Below are positions 48,116-57,468 of a DNA stretch of 64,000 nucleotides, piece by piece. Numbering within the stretch: position 1 is the first letter of the stretch; each line of letters begins with the position of its first letter. The DNA comes from Flagellimonas sp. MMG031 (GTDB lineage: Bacteria; Bacteroidota; Bacteroidia; Flavobacteriales; Flavobacteriaceae). The position numbers and the translations under genes are program-made. The notes beneath the pieces were generated by a model. It did not search any database and was not told the DNA's origin. It worked only from the letters and a program-made list of their open reading frames with translations. The DNA is taken from positions 2,040,001 through 2,104,000 of the forward strand of contig NZ_CP157804.1 in assembly GCF_040112705.1 (NCBI RefSeq), in the 5' to 3' direction.

Positions 48116-49285
48116 ATGAATACTTCAAAACCCATTTTGATGGTCATGGCCCTTATTTTTTCTGCTTTGACCTTTGCCCAAGACCTAGAGTTGACCAAGA
48201 AAGACAGTATTGTACAGAGCTACTGGTTGGTTACCGTAGGCGTCAATGCCGTGGATGATTCCGGGGATGAATTCGGGAAACTCTTGGATATTGATAGGGC
48301 TTGGAACATGGTGCCATACCCGTCCCGAGTGAGTATCGGAAGGTATTTTAGGAACGGAATCGGCTTGGAAGCCATCGGGTCTTACAACCAATACAAAGAA
48401 GGGAAAATTATAGATAATGTTGTTAATCCGGCCGATGTGGATTACTGGGGTCTAGATTTTCGAGTGAGTTACGATTTGAACATGATTTTGGGAGAAACCG
48501 GCTTTTTTGATCCTTACGTTGGGATCGGAGCAGGTTATACTGATGCCAACAACCAAGGAAGAGGTACCTATAATGCTGCGTTAGGTTTTAGAACGTGGTT
48601 CTCCGACCGTTGGGGAGTTGATTTTAATTCTACTGGTAAATGGGCCATGAACACCGAAAATGGAACCAACCACATTCAGCATGCCATAGGAGTAGCCTAT
48701 CGTTTTGAGGTGGAAAAAGGACTTTCACGAAAAGGGGAGGAGAAACTGGCCTTGCTCAAGGAAATGGAAGAAGAACAAAAAAGGGTGCAGGATTCGATTG
48801 CTAAGGCGGAAGAGGAGGCCCGTTTGATGGCCGAACGTTTGCAAAGGGAAAAGGAAGCCGCTGAACTGGCCGCGGCTGAAAAGGCCAAAAAAGATGCCGA
48901 AGACGCAAGAAGAGCTGCGCTTCAAAACAAAATCAACGAATTGGGGAATGTGTATTTCAAACTCAATTCTTCGTATCTGACTTCGAACGATAAGGAGTTG
49001 CTAGATCAATTGGTGGCCATTATGAACGACGAACCAGGATTGGCAATCAAAATCACGGCCCATACCGATTCGAGGGGTACCGAAAAGTATAACCAATGGC
49101 TTTCGGAGCGCCGTGCTGAACGCACTGTTGAATACGTGCTTTCCAAAGGAATTGCAGCCGATAGGATAAGCCACGAGGCATTTGGTGAGACCCGATTGGT
49201 AAACGAATGTTCCGATGGCGTTCGGTGTACGGAAGAACAGCATGCGAAGAATAGGAGGTCGGAGTTTCAGATAATTAACTTCTGA
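48116..49285 (+). CDS. OmpA family outer membrane protein
   Basis: 389 residues. Signal peptide (1-22, ending FAQ); an N-terminal 8-stranded beta-barrel region (about 30-205); a charged coiled-coil linker (about 205-270; repeated EEEQKRVQDS / EKEAAELAAAEKAKKDAE); and a C-terminal OmpA peptidoglycan-binding domain (about 275-389; ITAHTDSRGTEKYNQWLSERRAERTVEYV, with the TD...LS..RA..V pattern). It anchors the outer membrane to peptidoglycan. Single-gene unit with its own promoter and terminator. Confidence 0.95.
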   Translation: MNTSKPILMVMALIFSALTFAQDLELTKKDSIVQSYWLVTVGVNAVDDSGDEFGKLLDIDRAWNMVPYPSRVSIGRYFRNGIGLEAIGSYNQYKEGKIIDNVVNPADVDYWGLDFRVSYDLNMILGETGFFDPYVGIGAGYTDANNQGRGTYNAALGFRTWFSDRWGVDFNSTGKWAMNTENGTNHIQHAIGVAYRFEVEKGLSRKGEEKLALLKEMEEEQKRVQDSIAKAEEEARLMAERLQREKEAAELAAAEKAKKDAEDARRAALQNKINELGNVYFKLNSSYLTSNDKELLDQLVAIMNDEPGLAIKITAHTDSRGTEKYNQWLSERRAERTVEYVLSKGIAADRISHEAFGETRLVNECSDGVRCTEEQHAKNRRSEFQIINF

Positions 49286-49304
49286 GTTATCTGGATAAGC
49301 TGAA

Positions 49305-49340
49305 TAAAAAAGGCACGGATTTATGTCCGGGCCTTTTTTA
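49305..49340 (+). terminator. terminator after the OmpA gene
   Basis: AAAAAAGGC ... CGGA ... TCCGG GCCTTTTTT: a GC-rich hairpin with flanking A and T tracts. It also serves the convergent ATP-grasp gene. Confidence 0.8.
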
Positions 49341-49356
49341 TTTCACTCAAAGATGA

Positions 49357-50382
49357 TTACCATTTTTTAATGGGCATCATTTTATCACATTTGGAAAACA
49401 TAAGTCCATCGGTGAAGTTGTTATACTTTTCCACGGAAATTTCACCTTTCAACCATGAGATGTAAATGGCTGGCGTATTGATGCCCGCTTCGTGGGAGAA
49501 CGGATATCCACCGCCGAATCTTGGATTCATTTCCAAATAATATACTTTTCCATTACTCACAAAAAAGTCACAGTCCATATTGCCAATATGTCTGGTTTTT
49601 TCTCCGATCAACTGTGCAATTGCAGAAAAACTATCGTTCACTACAGATAATGCTTTATCGGTTTCCCCAGAACGCATGGCCATTTTTTTTCTAATAAATG
49701 AGCCAAAATAATTGCCATTGAAATCATTTAAAATATCAATCCCGTATTCTTCTCCTTTGATTTTTTCCTGAATAAGTATGCTTTTGTCAATATCAGTGGA
49801 ACTAGCATCTTTAAGAATGGATTTTTGGATTTTAATGCTTTGAAGTCGATATGCCAATTGTAGCTCTTCCTCATTTTCAACAACATCAATGGCAATAGAG
49901 GCACTTCCCCAGCGGGGCTTAACAATAAGGGGAAACTCCAATTCTCCCTTTTTCAAAGCATTGGTGGTATCTTTTATGGTGAGATATGTTTCTGGGGTGT
50001 GAACACCTATTTTCTTAAAAAAATTGAACGTTTTCCATTTGTCAAAGGCAATATCAATTACTTCTGGATTGGATACGATTACCTTGGCCCCTGTGGATTC
50101 TAGTTCATCTTTATGTTCGGCTAATATGGGCAGTTCTAGATCATTTAGCGAAATTATTGCGTCTATTCTGTGCTTAACAATCAAGTCCTTTAACATATTA
50201 ATGTATCCAACGCTGTATATGGATGGGACTTGAAAGGCTACATCTGCATCTACCAATGCAGGGGCAGATAGCTGACTATCTGCAGCCAGAACGAGTCCAT
50301 TGCCATTCAGGGCTTCCTTAAAATAATTTATGAGATAATTTCGGCGTCCTGCACAGGTAAAAAGGATATTGGTTGTGTTCAT
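49357..50382 (-). CDS. ATP-grasp domain protein (CarB-like carboxylate ligase)
   Basis: 341 residues. N-terminal pre-ATP-grasp Rossmann part (ILFTCAGRRNYLINYFKEAL), then the ATP-grasp fold with PLIVKPRWGSAS (ATP-binding Lys), LIQEKIKGEEYGIDIL, and YLEMNPRFGGGYPFSHEAG (the metal-binding Glu and Asn). Such enzymes join a carboxylate to an amine through an acyl-phosphate, often in surface polysaccharide loci where they add amino acids to sugars. Its start overlaps the stop of the CapK-like gene by 4 bp, so the two are coupled. Confidence 0.88.
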   Translation of the reverse strand: MNTTNILFTCAGRRNYLINYFKEALNGNGLVLAADSQLSAPALVDADVAFQVPSIYSVGYINMLKDLIVKHRIDAIISLNDLELPILAEHKDELESTGAKVIVSNPEVIDIAFDKWKTFNFFKKIGVHTPETYLTIKDTTNALKKGELEFPLIVKPRWGSASIAIDVVENEEELQLAYRLQSIKIQKSILKDASSTDIDKSILIQEKIKGEEYGIDILNDFNGNYFGSFIRKKMAMRSGETDKALSVVNDSFSAIAQLIGEKTRHIGNMDCDFFVSNGKVYYLEMNPRFGGGYPFSHEAGINTPAIYISWLKGEISVEKYNNFTDGLMFSKCDKMMPIKKW

Positions 50383-51752
50383 TTATGGTTGGCTAAATGG
50401 TTATGGATGTTTTTTTTTTGTTTTCTCTTCTGTTCTTCTGTCAAAAGGTTGCGGGTCAGCTTTCTCTTTTTCGAACTTAGCAAAGGTATTTCATTTACGT
50501 AATTTACCGTTACTTCAGCAGAATTTCCCACAAGTGATTTAAAGACAGTTAAGAACTCGTTCTCTTTCTTTTTGGAAAAACTTGAATCCACATTTAGCTT
50601 TATGGTGTATTTCTTTTTATCTGTTTGTAAATACTGTACTTGATTGATTTCAGAAAAGTTGGGTAAAATACCCATGAATGCGTAGGGACTTATCATGGCC
50701 CCATCGGTATTCTTTAAAATATCGGTTTTTCGACCTTCAACAGTTTCCAATATCGGGAACGGATGAGTAGATACTGTTGACATGGCGCCAACATCCCCTG
50801 TATCATATCGAATCATCGGGGTAGCATGATTATAAAGGTCGGTTACGACAATTCTTCCAAGTTCTCCGTTCTTTACCGGCTCATCTTTGTCAAAATCCAG
50901 TATCTCCACTATATAACTGCCCCAATTCACTACAAAATGCTCACTGTCCATATCCTGTTGGGCAATGATTCCATTTTCAAAATTTGAATACCTTGAAACC
51001 ATTGGAGTGTTAAAATAGTACCACATTCTACTTCGAACGTGTCTTGGAAGGTTTTCGGACATTCCAATAATTGACTTTACATTGCACTCTATAGGTTTTG
51101 ATTCTATTTTGTCCAGGTAATCACAAATTTTTTCCAATGCCGATGGATAGCCCAACCAACCTTTGGGAGATTTATCTTTTTGAAGCTTTTTAAGTAAACG
51201 CTTGATATTCTCAGGCTCCAACTCTTCCACATCTATTTGCTCGATATTTTGCAAAAGTGAAGGGAGTTTTCCTTTTTTGAGGGTTTTGCTCCAGAGTCTT
51301 ACATAAAGCAATTTATCTCCCAATGTATAGCCAGCCCTGCCCGCAAAAAATAAGGTGTCGGCGGTATTTCTATTTCGCTTTCTTTGGGTTTGTTTAATGG
51401 TAAAGGGAGTTCCCGTTGAGCCACTGGTGAAAATCGTATGCAATTTACTGTTTTCGGAATTTCTTACCAATAAACTGTTCAGGTTGCTTTTTACGATATG
51501 TTTGTTCGTTACCGGAAAATCATCAAGCGTTTTGTAACCTTTTAGATTGTTGTAAAACTTAGAGTTGTTGACAGCGTTGTCCAACAGCTCCATAAGTGGT
51601 CCCTCATTCTTTTTTTTCAATGCCTCAAAAGAATTTAAGGAAAATGATTGCTCAATATCGGTCAAATCTTTTCTGATTTTTCCTCCTCTTGCAGCATCCA
51701 AGGCCCAAAATGCGGAGTATCTTATACGATTTAAGTAGTTATTATTGTTCAT
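50379..51752 (-). CDS. phenylacetate-CoA ligase-like (CapK family) adenylating enzyme
   Basis: 457 residues. AMP-binding fold: TSGSTGTPFTIKQT (P-loop-like ATP motif), MVSRYSNFENGIIAQQ, MIRYDTGDVGAM (Asp binding the ribose) and EGRKTDILKN (hinge). CapK-like members are found in capsule and O-antigen loci; the acid they activate is unknown. It shares its N-terminal FWALDAARGGKIRK pattern with the second copy at 60307 (FWLLDALKGGHVRK). A candidate -7 box (TAACTTTG, minus strand) is at 51893-51900. Confidence 0.88.
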   Translation of the reverse strand: MNNNNYLNRIRYSAFWALDAARGGKIRKDLTDIEQSFSLNSFEALKKKNEGPLMELLDNAVNNSKFYNNLKGYKTLDDFPVTNKHIVKSNLNSLLVRNSENSKLHTIFTSGSTGTPFTIKQTQRKRNRNTADTLFFAGRAGYTLGDKLLYVRLWSKTLKKGKLPSLLQNIEQIDVEELEPENIKRLLKKLQKDKSPKGWLGYPSALEKICDYLDKIESKPIECNVKSIIGMSENLPRHVRSRMWYYFNTPMVSRYSNFENGIIAQQDMDSEHFVVNWGSYIVEILDFDKDEPVKNGELGRIVVTDLYNHATPMIRYDTGDVGAMSTVSTHPFPILETVEGRKTDILKNTDGAMISPYAFMGILPNFSEINQVQYLQTDKKKYTIKLNVDSSFSKKKENEFLTVFKSLVGNSAEVTVNYVNEIPLLSSKKRKLTRNLLTEEQKRKQKKNIHNHLANHK

Positions 51753-52092
51753 TGGTTGAGGTTGTAAGTAGTTGGGGTATTATCAAGCCAAACTCATGTT
51801 TCAAAATGCAGTAATTGATGTTTGTTCATTTATTAAGAAACGGTTATGTGGTTAAACGTCACACTGCATGCAACAAAATTTCGGTTCATATACAAAGTTA
51901 ACAGGCTATTTCTTTTAAACCAGTTTTTACTGTCTTTTAATTACAACGCTTTTTTTTTACAAAAAGTATCATTTTTCCATCATGCATTTCCGGTTTTGGA
52001 AATGAACAATTTCATGAAAAATGATGGAGCTATGATCTGGTGTGCACTCATAGTATTTTTTTGCGTTTCATCGATATTTTATATGAAAAAGA
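51753..52092. other. intergenic region between divergent surface genes
   Basis: AT-rich, with only a weak 84-residue frame (51846-52100) lacking any recognisable domain. It carries the promoters of the CapK-like gene (minus) and, at its right end, of the FN3-repeat gene. Confidence 0.5.
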
Positions 52093-52121
52093 TTGACTGA
52101 GTCCTAATCGGCATATTTTTG
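52093..52121 (+). promoter_or_regulatory. Bacteroidota-type promoter for the FN3-repeat gene
   Basis: TTG (52093-52095), 18-bp spacer, TATTTTTG (52114-52121), 41 bp before the ATG. Confidence 0.6.
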
Positions 52122-52162
52122 TTATAGCTCCCCCCTGTGTCAACCTAAAAAGCTCATTTACA

Positions 52163-54493
52163 ATGACTAAAAAACTACTCTTCTATTTATTTCTTTTCGG
52201 AACATTCAGCGCCATAGCGCAAAATCTCCATGATGATTCCAATGCTGCCTCGCCAACCAATGAGGCGAATACAACAACGGGTTGGACAGGTTCAGCCTTA
52301 TTGTTTTCGGACAATACGGATGCCCAATCGGGTCTCTTTTCCATTAGGGCAGAATCCAATGGCAATAATGGTATGATGATTCAATATACATTTGATGCCG
52401 TTGTTGGAGAAGACTACACAATATCATTGTGGGCAAGGGAAGGTGATCAATCCAATCAGCCAGCTTTTGCCAATTGGCAAGGGTTAAGTGGATTCAGTAC
52501 CACAGCAATTACTGGTAACACATGGACGGAATACACATTCAATGTTTCTGCAACTTCTGCTACACCCATCATTAGGGCATACACAAGTCCATGGTCAGCG
52601 AGAACGGTGGCTGGAAATGCAATTTTAATTGATAACATAACCATTCTACCGGTAGGTGGGGACACGGAGGCACCGAGCGCGGTGACGGACGTATCGTCCT
52701 CCAACACGACATCAACGGGCACGGACCTTGCATGGAGCGCTTCCACGGACAACGTGGGCGTGACCAACTACGAGGTGTTCCAGGACGGTGTGAGCATTGC
52801 CAATACTGGCACTGCCACGACCTTCGGTGTAACTGGCCTATCGGCGAGCACGAGCTATGACTTCACGGTATTCGCCGAGGATGCCGCGGGCAATGTATCG
52901 GCAGTGGGCGATACGGAGACGGTCCTGACAGCTGCGGCCGCTGACACGGAGGCACCGAGCGCGGTGACGGACGTATCGTCCTCCAACACGACATCAACGG
53001 GCACGGACCTTGCATGGAGCGCTTCCACGGACAACGTGGGCGTGACCAACTACGAGGTGTTCCAGGACGGTGTGAGCATTGCCAATACTGGCACTGCCAC
53101 GACCTTCGGTGTAACTGGCCTATCGGCGAGCACGAGCTATGACTTCACGGTATTCGCCGAGGATGCCGCGGGCAATGTATCGGCAGTGGGCAATACGGAG
53201 ACGGTCCTGACAGCTGCGGCCGCTGACACGGAGGCACCGAGCGCGGTGACGGACGTATCGTCCTCCAACACGACATCAACGGGCACGGACCTTGCATGGA
53301 GCGCTTCCACGGACAACGTGGGCGTGACCAACTACGAGGTGTTCCAGGACGGTGTGAGCATTGCCAATACTGGCACTGCCACGACCTTCGGTGTAACTGG
53401 CCTATCGGCGAGCACGAGCTATGACTTCACGGTATTCGCCGAGGATGCCGCGGGCAATGTATCGGCAGTGGGCAATACGGAGACGGTCCTGACAGCTGCG
53501 GCCGCTGACACGGAGGCACCGAGCGCGGTGACGGACGTATCGTCCTCCAACACGACATCAACGGGCACGGACCTTGCATGGAGCGCTTCCACGGACAACG
53601 TGGGCGTGACCAACTACGAGGTGTTCCAGGACGGTGTGAGCATTGCCAATACTGGCACTGCCACGACCTTCGGTGTAACTGGCCTATCGGCGAGTACGAG
53701 CTATGACTTCACGGTATTCGCCGAGGATGCCGCGGGCAATGTATCGGCAGTGGGCAATACGGAGACGGTCCTGACAGCTGCGGCCGCTGACACGGATGCA
53801 CCGAGCGCGGTGACGGACGTATCGTCCTCCAACACGACATCAACGGGCACGGACCTTGCATGGAGCGCTTCCACGGACAACGTGGGCGTGACCAACTACG
53901 AGGTGTTCCAGGACGGTGTGAGCATTGCCAATACTGGCACTGCCACGACCTTCGGTGTAACTGGCCTATCGGCGAGCACGAGCTATGACTTCACGGTATT
54001 CGCCGAGGATGCCGCGGGCAATGTATCGGCAGTGGGCAACACGGAGACAGTTCTAACTTCTGCAGGGACAGGAATAACGGATTACACTTCCGAAAATTCA
54101 AATATCGCAACAGTGGACTGGACGGCTCGCGATTTGTTTGCCGATAGGAATATAGGCATCGGAACCACCAATACACAAGGATATAGACTGGCCGTAGCCG
54201 GTAATGTGATTGCTGAAGGTGTAAAAGTGGAATTACAAGGAAATTGGCCCGATTTTGTCTTTGAGAATAGTTACGATTTACCAAATTTGGACGAGGTTAG
54301 GGCATTTATTGCCACTTACGGCCATTTACCTAATATTCCTAGTGCCCAGAAGGTAAAAGAAGAGGGAATTGACCTAGGCGATATGAACGCCAAATTATTA
54401 CAGAAAATTGAGGAGTTGACCTTGTATATGCTACAACAGCAAGAGCAAATTGAAGCCCTCAAAGTTGAGCTGGAAGAATTAAAGAAGAATTAA
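52163..54493 (+). CDS. secreted surface protein with five near-identical FN3 domains and a coiled-coil tail
   Basis: 776 residues with a signal peptide (1-19, ending AIAQ). Residues about 20-160 form a carbohydrate-binding-like beta-sandwich (YTISLWAREG ... NAILIDNITILP). Five fibronectin type III domains follow (about 167-636), each 94 residues, nearly identical even in DNA (starts DTEAPSAVTDVSSSNTTSTG). The tail (about 660-776) has the pattern common at the ends of Bacteroidota tail-fibre-like proteins: GYRLAVAGNVIAEGV, WPDFVFE, LPNLDEVRAFIATYGHLPNIPS, DMNAKLLQKIEELTLYMLQQQEQI, the last a coiled coil that may trimerise. It has no T9SS sorting domain that I can see. Role as an adhesin is inferred. 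It sits beside ATP-grasp and tyrosinase genes. Confidence 0.9.
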   Translation: MTKKLLFYLFLFGTFSAIAQNLHDDSNAASPTNEANTTTGWTGSALLFSDNTDAQSGLFSIRAESNGNNGMMIQYTFDAVVGEDYTISLWAREGDQSNQPAFANWQGLSGFSTTAITGNTWTEYTFNVSATSATPIIRAYTSPWSARTVAGNAILIDNITILPVGGDTEAPSAVTDVSSSNTTSTGTDLAWSASTDNVGVTNYEVFQDGVSIANTGTATTFGVTGLSASTSYDFTVFAEDAAGNVSAVGDTETVLTAAAADTEAPSAVTDVSSSNTTSTGTDLAWSASTDNVGVTNYEVFQDGVSIANTGTATTFGVTGLSASTSYDFTVFAEDAAGNVSAVGNTETVLTAAAADTEAPSAVTDVSSSNTTSTGTDLAWSASTDNVGVTNYEVFQDGVSIANTGTATTFGVTGLSASTSYDFTVFAEDAAGNVSAVGNTETVLTAAAADTEAPSAVTDVSSSNTTSTGTDLAWSASTDNVGVTNYEVFQDGVSIANTGTATTFGVTGLSASTSYDFTVFAEDAAGNVSAVGNTETVLTAAAADTDAPSAVTDVSSSNTTSTGTDLAWSASTDNVGVTNYEVFQDGVSIANTGTATTFGVTGLSASTSYDFTVFAEDAAGNVSAVGNTETVLTSAGTGITDYTSENSNIATVDWTARDLFADRNIGIGTTNTQGYRLAVAGNVIAEGVKVELQGNWPDFVFENSYDLPNLDEVRAFIATYGHLPNIPSAQKVKEEGIDLGDMNAKLLQKIEELTLYMLQQQEQIEALKVELEELKKN
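52661..54055 (+). repeat. five tandem 282-bp FN3 repeats
   Basis: Copies start at 52661, 52943, 53225, 53507 and 53789. They differ at a handful of bases (for example GAT/AAT in GDTETV, AGC/AGT in the fourth copy, GAG/GAT at the start of the fifth). Base use is distinctly more GC-rich than the flanking coding sequence of the same gene, and a NotI-like GCGGCCGC lies at the unit boundary. Recent amplification or gene conversion is likely. Confidence 0.95.
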
Positions 54494-54512
54494 GATAATT
54501 TGCCCCAAATAA

Positions 54513-55556
54513 ATGATACCAAAACATCAAAGGGAAGGCTTCAAAGTTTTTCTCAAGGATAAAAGAAAAAAGGCTTATCCAAAAATCATTATGGAATTTT
54601 TGACTTTATGGCGTCAAAAAAAGGAATTGCCTTTATACTATTTTAAATATTTGTACAGAAGGGATGTAACCAATATATCAGATTATCTAAGCACCAAGGA
54701 GGCTGGCAAAATTCAAAGGAGTCCAAAATTGCATCGAACGGAATATATGGCAATCATGTCGAACAAATTGTTGTTCTCTTTGTTTTGTAAACAAAACGGT
54801 ATTCCCACACCAGAATTGGTGAGTTACAACTTTGGATCAAATTTTTATTTTGGAAATAAAAGCTATAAGGTTACCAAAAATCAGGAATTGGTAAGCTTTT
54901 TTGGAAAGGTTTTGGACAGTTCAAAAAAGGATAGATTGTTCCTTAAACCTTTTTCACTTTTCGGTGGTAAGGGTGCTTGTATCATTCGGAAAAGTCATAT
55001 GGAGGAAGATATACACAAAAATGCAGATTTGTTGTTGGCCAATGACTATATACATGAGGATGTATTGATTCAACACAAGGAAATTGATAAAATAAATTCA
55101 AGTTGTATCAACACACTTCGTATTGAAACCTATATTGATAAAAGTGGTAAAATCAACATCATGAATGTTTTTATGCGATTTGGTGTTGGGGACAATATTG
55201 TTGACAATGGCCATTCTGGAGGTATTTATGTTGGAGTCGACAGAACAAATGGCAAATTAAAGGAAGTTGCCATGGAAGAAGCTCATTTCGGTGGTCGTGA
55301 CTTTTACAGTCATCCGAACAGTGATTATCCATTTAAGGATTTTATTGTTCCCTTTTTTAAGGAAAGTTGTGAGCTGGTGATCAAGGCCACAGAATTCCTT
55401 CCAGATAGATATATTGGCTGGGACGTGGCAATAACACTGAATGGTCCGGTAATTATTGAGGCAAATGAATTTCCAGACCTTTTTATGAGCGATACAGCCT
55501 ATGGCGGTTACCTCAAGAACCCATTGTTAAAAGAAATATTATCTGAAGCATCCTAA
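54513..55556 (+). CDS. sugar-transfer-associated ATP-grasp protein
   Basis: 347 residues, cytosolic. ATPgrasp_ST (sugar-transfer-associated) pattern: GIPTPELVSYNFGS, LFLKPFSLFGGKGACII (ATP-binding), IQHKEIDKINSSCINTLRIETY, NGHSGGIYVGVD and the metal site WDVAITLNGPVIIEANEFPD. The family sits in exopolysaccharide and O-antigen loci; it may link amino acids or peptides to a glycan. It follows the FN3-repeat gene by 19 bp. Confidence 0.88.
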   Translation: MIPKHQREGFKVFLKDKRKKAYPKIIMEFLTLWRQKKELPLYYFKYLYRRDVTNISDYLSTKEAGKIQRSPKLHRTEYMAIMSNKLLFSLFCKQNGIPTPELVSYNFGSNFYFGNKSYKVTKNQELVSFFGKVLDSSKKDRLFLKPFSLFGGKGACIIRKSHMEEDIHKNADLLLANDYIHEDVLIQHKEIDKINSSCINTLRIETYIDKSGKINIMNVFMRFGVGDNIVDNGHSGGIYVGVDRTNGKLKEVAMEEAHFGGRDFYSHPNSDYPFKDFIVPFFKESCELVIKATEFLPDRYIGWDVAITLNGPVIIEANEFPDLFMSDTAYGGYLKNPLLKEILSEAS

Positions 55557-55638
55557 ATAAGAGTGAGCTATTAACATGAGATATTATATGAATTCAAAAT
55601 CAGGACATAGAACAATAAGGTTTATTTTGCCGGCAAAA

Positions 55639-57015
55639 ATGAAAAAACATCTCTTATTTACATGTTTTTTGATTGGCTGTTTTTTCATTGCCAATTCGCA
55701 AAGTATTCGAAAGGGGTTTGATGAAATGACCGATTACGAAATCGCCGAGCTTGTTAATGCATTTTATGATTTACGAAACGGACCAGATTTATTCAATGAT
55801 ATTGCAACTTTTCATGGTCAGTTTTTTAATTATGATGGCACTTTTGACCCAACTCGGTTAGATCTTCATTTTAACCTACCGGAAGAACCCGAAAGAGAAA
55901 TATTCCTGGCTTGGCACCGAAGGGTGGTTTTCGAATTGGAGCAAGCGGTTCAAGATATCAATCCAGAACTAAGTATTGGGTATTGGAATTCAACAATATA
56001 TCAATCTCCAACCGATGTAGTTTGGGATGAGGAATTTTTAGGGAGCTTTGACGTGAATTGGGGATTGAACAGAAATTTAGGAGGTGACCCCAGACTACCC
56101 ACACCACTAGAACTTAGTAATTTATTAACAGAAACAGATTTTTTTGAATTTTCAAATGTTTTGGAAAGGCAAAACGTGCACCGAGGTGGACACGTATGGA
56201 CGGGAGGTGCTATGCCTACTCCTGTATCGCCAAGGGATCCAATCTTCTTTTTCCACCATTCTTTTGTGGATAAAGTTTGGCAAGATTGGGAAGAAATTCA
56301 TGGAACCTCAGCATTTATGACCACATCTATGTTAAGATATGATGGTACTTATGTTTTTGATGGTCAAACATATCCCTCAGTAGATCCCAATGACATTACA
56401 GATTCAAGGGTTTATGGGGTGTTTTATGCGGAAAACGGTTTGGCCCAATTGGATAATTATATCGTGAGCAATACGTATAATCCAGAAGAGATTTTTTATT
56501 ACCAATTCAACATCGAGGCTGGAAACAATTTTTTGGTTCCAGCAGGAACGGCTGCGCGATTTGAATCTGTGAATGAGATCAATCTGACTCCAGGATTTGA
56601 GGCGTCCCCAGGATCATCATTCCAGGCCACTATCGATACGGAAAATAACGGAACAGGAAAAATAGCTCCTTTGTTTACAAAAACTAGAGCCATAAATCCG
56701 TACCCGTATTCTGAAAAATTATACGAACCCATTGTTTGGGAAGAAGGTGGCGATTTATTGGATGATGATACTATAATATTGACTGCAGCACCCAATCCAT
56801 TCACAGAAAAAATCACCATAAAGTTGAGCAAACGCAAGGACTGTGTAATTGAAGTATTCAATATGATGGGTAAATTGATACGGGAGGAAGCATTCCAGAA
56901 CACAGACACCATGGTAATCAAAAACTTATATGGATTGTCTTCAGGATTCTATGTAATCCGTGTCACTGATGCCAATGGAAATATTTTAGTGGTCAAACGA
57001 ATAGTGAAGATGTAA
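55639..57015 (+). CDS. secreted tyrosinase (type 3 copper oxidase) with T9SS type A sorting domain
   Basis: 458 residues from the ATG at 55639, where a signal peptide begins (ending IANSQ); the longer frame from 55576 would bury it. CuA ligands: His59 (FHGQFF), His77 (LHFN), His93 (AWHRRVVFELE). CuB: His181 and His185 (NVHRGGHVWTGG), His207 in DPIFFFHHSFVDKVW. All six copper ligands are therefore present. A small coat-hanger-like module (INLTPGFEASPGSSFQA) precedes a C-terminal T9SS type A domain (PNPFTEKITIKLS ... GFYVIRV ... VKRIVKM). It would hydroxylate or oxidise phenols outside the cell to DOPA or quinones. It follows the ATP-grasp gene by about 80 bp and faces a putative copper-uptake pair. 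Confidence 0.92.
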   Translation: MKKHLLFTCFLIGCFFIANSQSIRKGFDEMTDYEIAELVNAFYDLRNGPDLFNDIATFHGQFFNYDGTFDPTRLDLHFNLPEEPEREIFLAWHRRVVFELEQAVQDINPELSIGYWNSTIYQSPTDVVWDEEFLGSFDVNWGLNRNLGGDPRLPTPLELSNLLTETDFFEFSNVLERQNVHRGGHVWTGGAMPTPVSPRDPIFFFHHSFVDKVWQDWEEIHGTSAFMTTSMLRYDGTYVFDGQTYPSVDPNDITDSRVYGVFYAENGLAQLDNYIVSNTYNPEEIFYYQFNIEAGNNFLVPAGTAARFESVNEINLTPGFEASPGSSFQATIDTENNGTGKIAPLFTKTRAINPYPYSEKLYEPIVWEEGGDLLDDDTIILTAAPNPFTEKITIKLSKRKDCVIEVFNMMGKLIREEAFQNTDTMVIKNLYGLSSGFYVIRVTDANGNILVVKRIVKM

Positions 57016-57034
57016 TTCGTTTTTACAGATTAGT

Positions 57035-57075
57035 ATAAATAAAGAAGGGGGCAATTTGCCCCCTTCTTTATTTAT
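57035..57075. terminator. perfect 41-bp palindromic bidirectional terminator
   Basis: Twenty-base arms around the single base 57055, with AGAAGGGGGCAA / TTGCCCCCTTCT at the core and A/T-rich flanks. It lies between the convergent tyrosinase and HMA genes. Confidence 0.93.
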
Positions 57076-57087
57076 TATACTGGATAT

Positions 57088-57453
57088 TTAATTTTTATTT
57101 CCGTGATCCATATGTACACTTGCCGGATCTCTATACTTACAACATTCGGGAAGCTTGTTGTAAACAGAATCGGGAGCAGTGAAACCATCAGAATCGTGAC
57201 CCACTTCGGCTATCCTTTTTTGTATATCTGAAATCGTGATCTTTCGTTCGTCGATTACGGCCTCAAATAGTTTGGTCTCAGGACTCCATGTTGCAAACTT
57301 TACCCCCTTTAGTTTTATTGAAGCTTTCTCAATTCTGCTTTTGCACATACCACAGTTTCCTTTTACCTCAAAGCTAACTGATTTGTTTTTGTCTTGAGCA
57401 TGGCCCATGGCCATTATCAAAATTGCGATTGCAGTGATCATTGTTGTTTTCAT
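57088..57453 (-). CDS. secreted heavy-metal-associated (HMA) domain protein
   Basis: 121 residues with a signal peptide (1-19, ending GHAQ). HMA fold with the metal-binding GNCGMCKSRIEKA (CxxC) and an amphipathic helix. The C-terminus adds extra metal-type residues (ECCKYRDPASVHMDHG). It is periplasmic or exported, unlike cytosolic CopZ. It is 15 bp downstream of the TonB receptor and on the same strand, which points to copper handling; other soft metals are possible. Confidence 0.88.
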   Translation of the reverse strand: MKTTMITAIAILIMAMGHAQDKNKSVSFEVKGNCGMCKSRIEKASIKLKGVKFATWSPETKLFEAVIDERKITISDIQKRIAEVGHDSDGFTAPDSVYNKLPECCKYRDPASVHMDHGNKN

Positions 57454-57468
57454 AACTGTACTGTACTT

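Noticed and set aside
49357..50382. Carbamoyl-phosphate synthase large subunit.
   Set aside because: Only one ATP-grasp unit of 341 residues, coupled to a CapK-like gene; the similarity is only at fold level.
51846..52100. A possible 84-residue gene before the FN3-repeat gene.
   Set aside because: No domain or promoter; it runs into the -33/-7 region of the next gene, and its composition looks like AT-rich intergenic DNA.
52456..53895. A series of identical small minus-strand frames every 282 bp.
   Set aside because: They are antisense shadows of the FN3 repeats.
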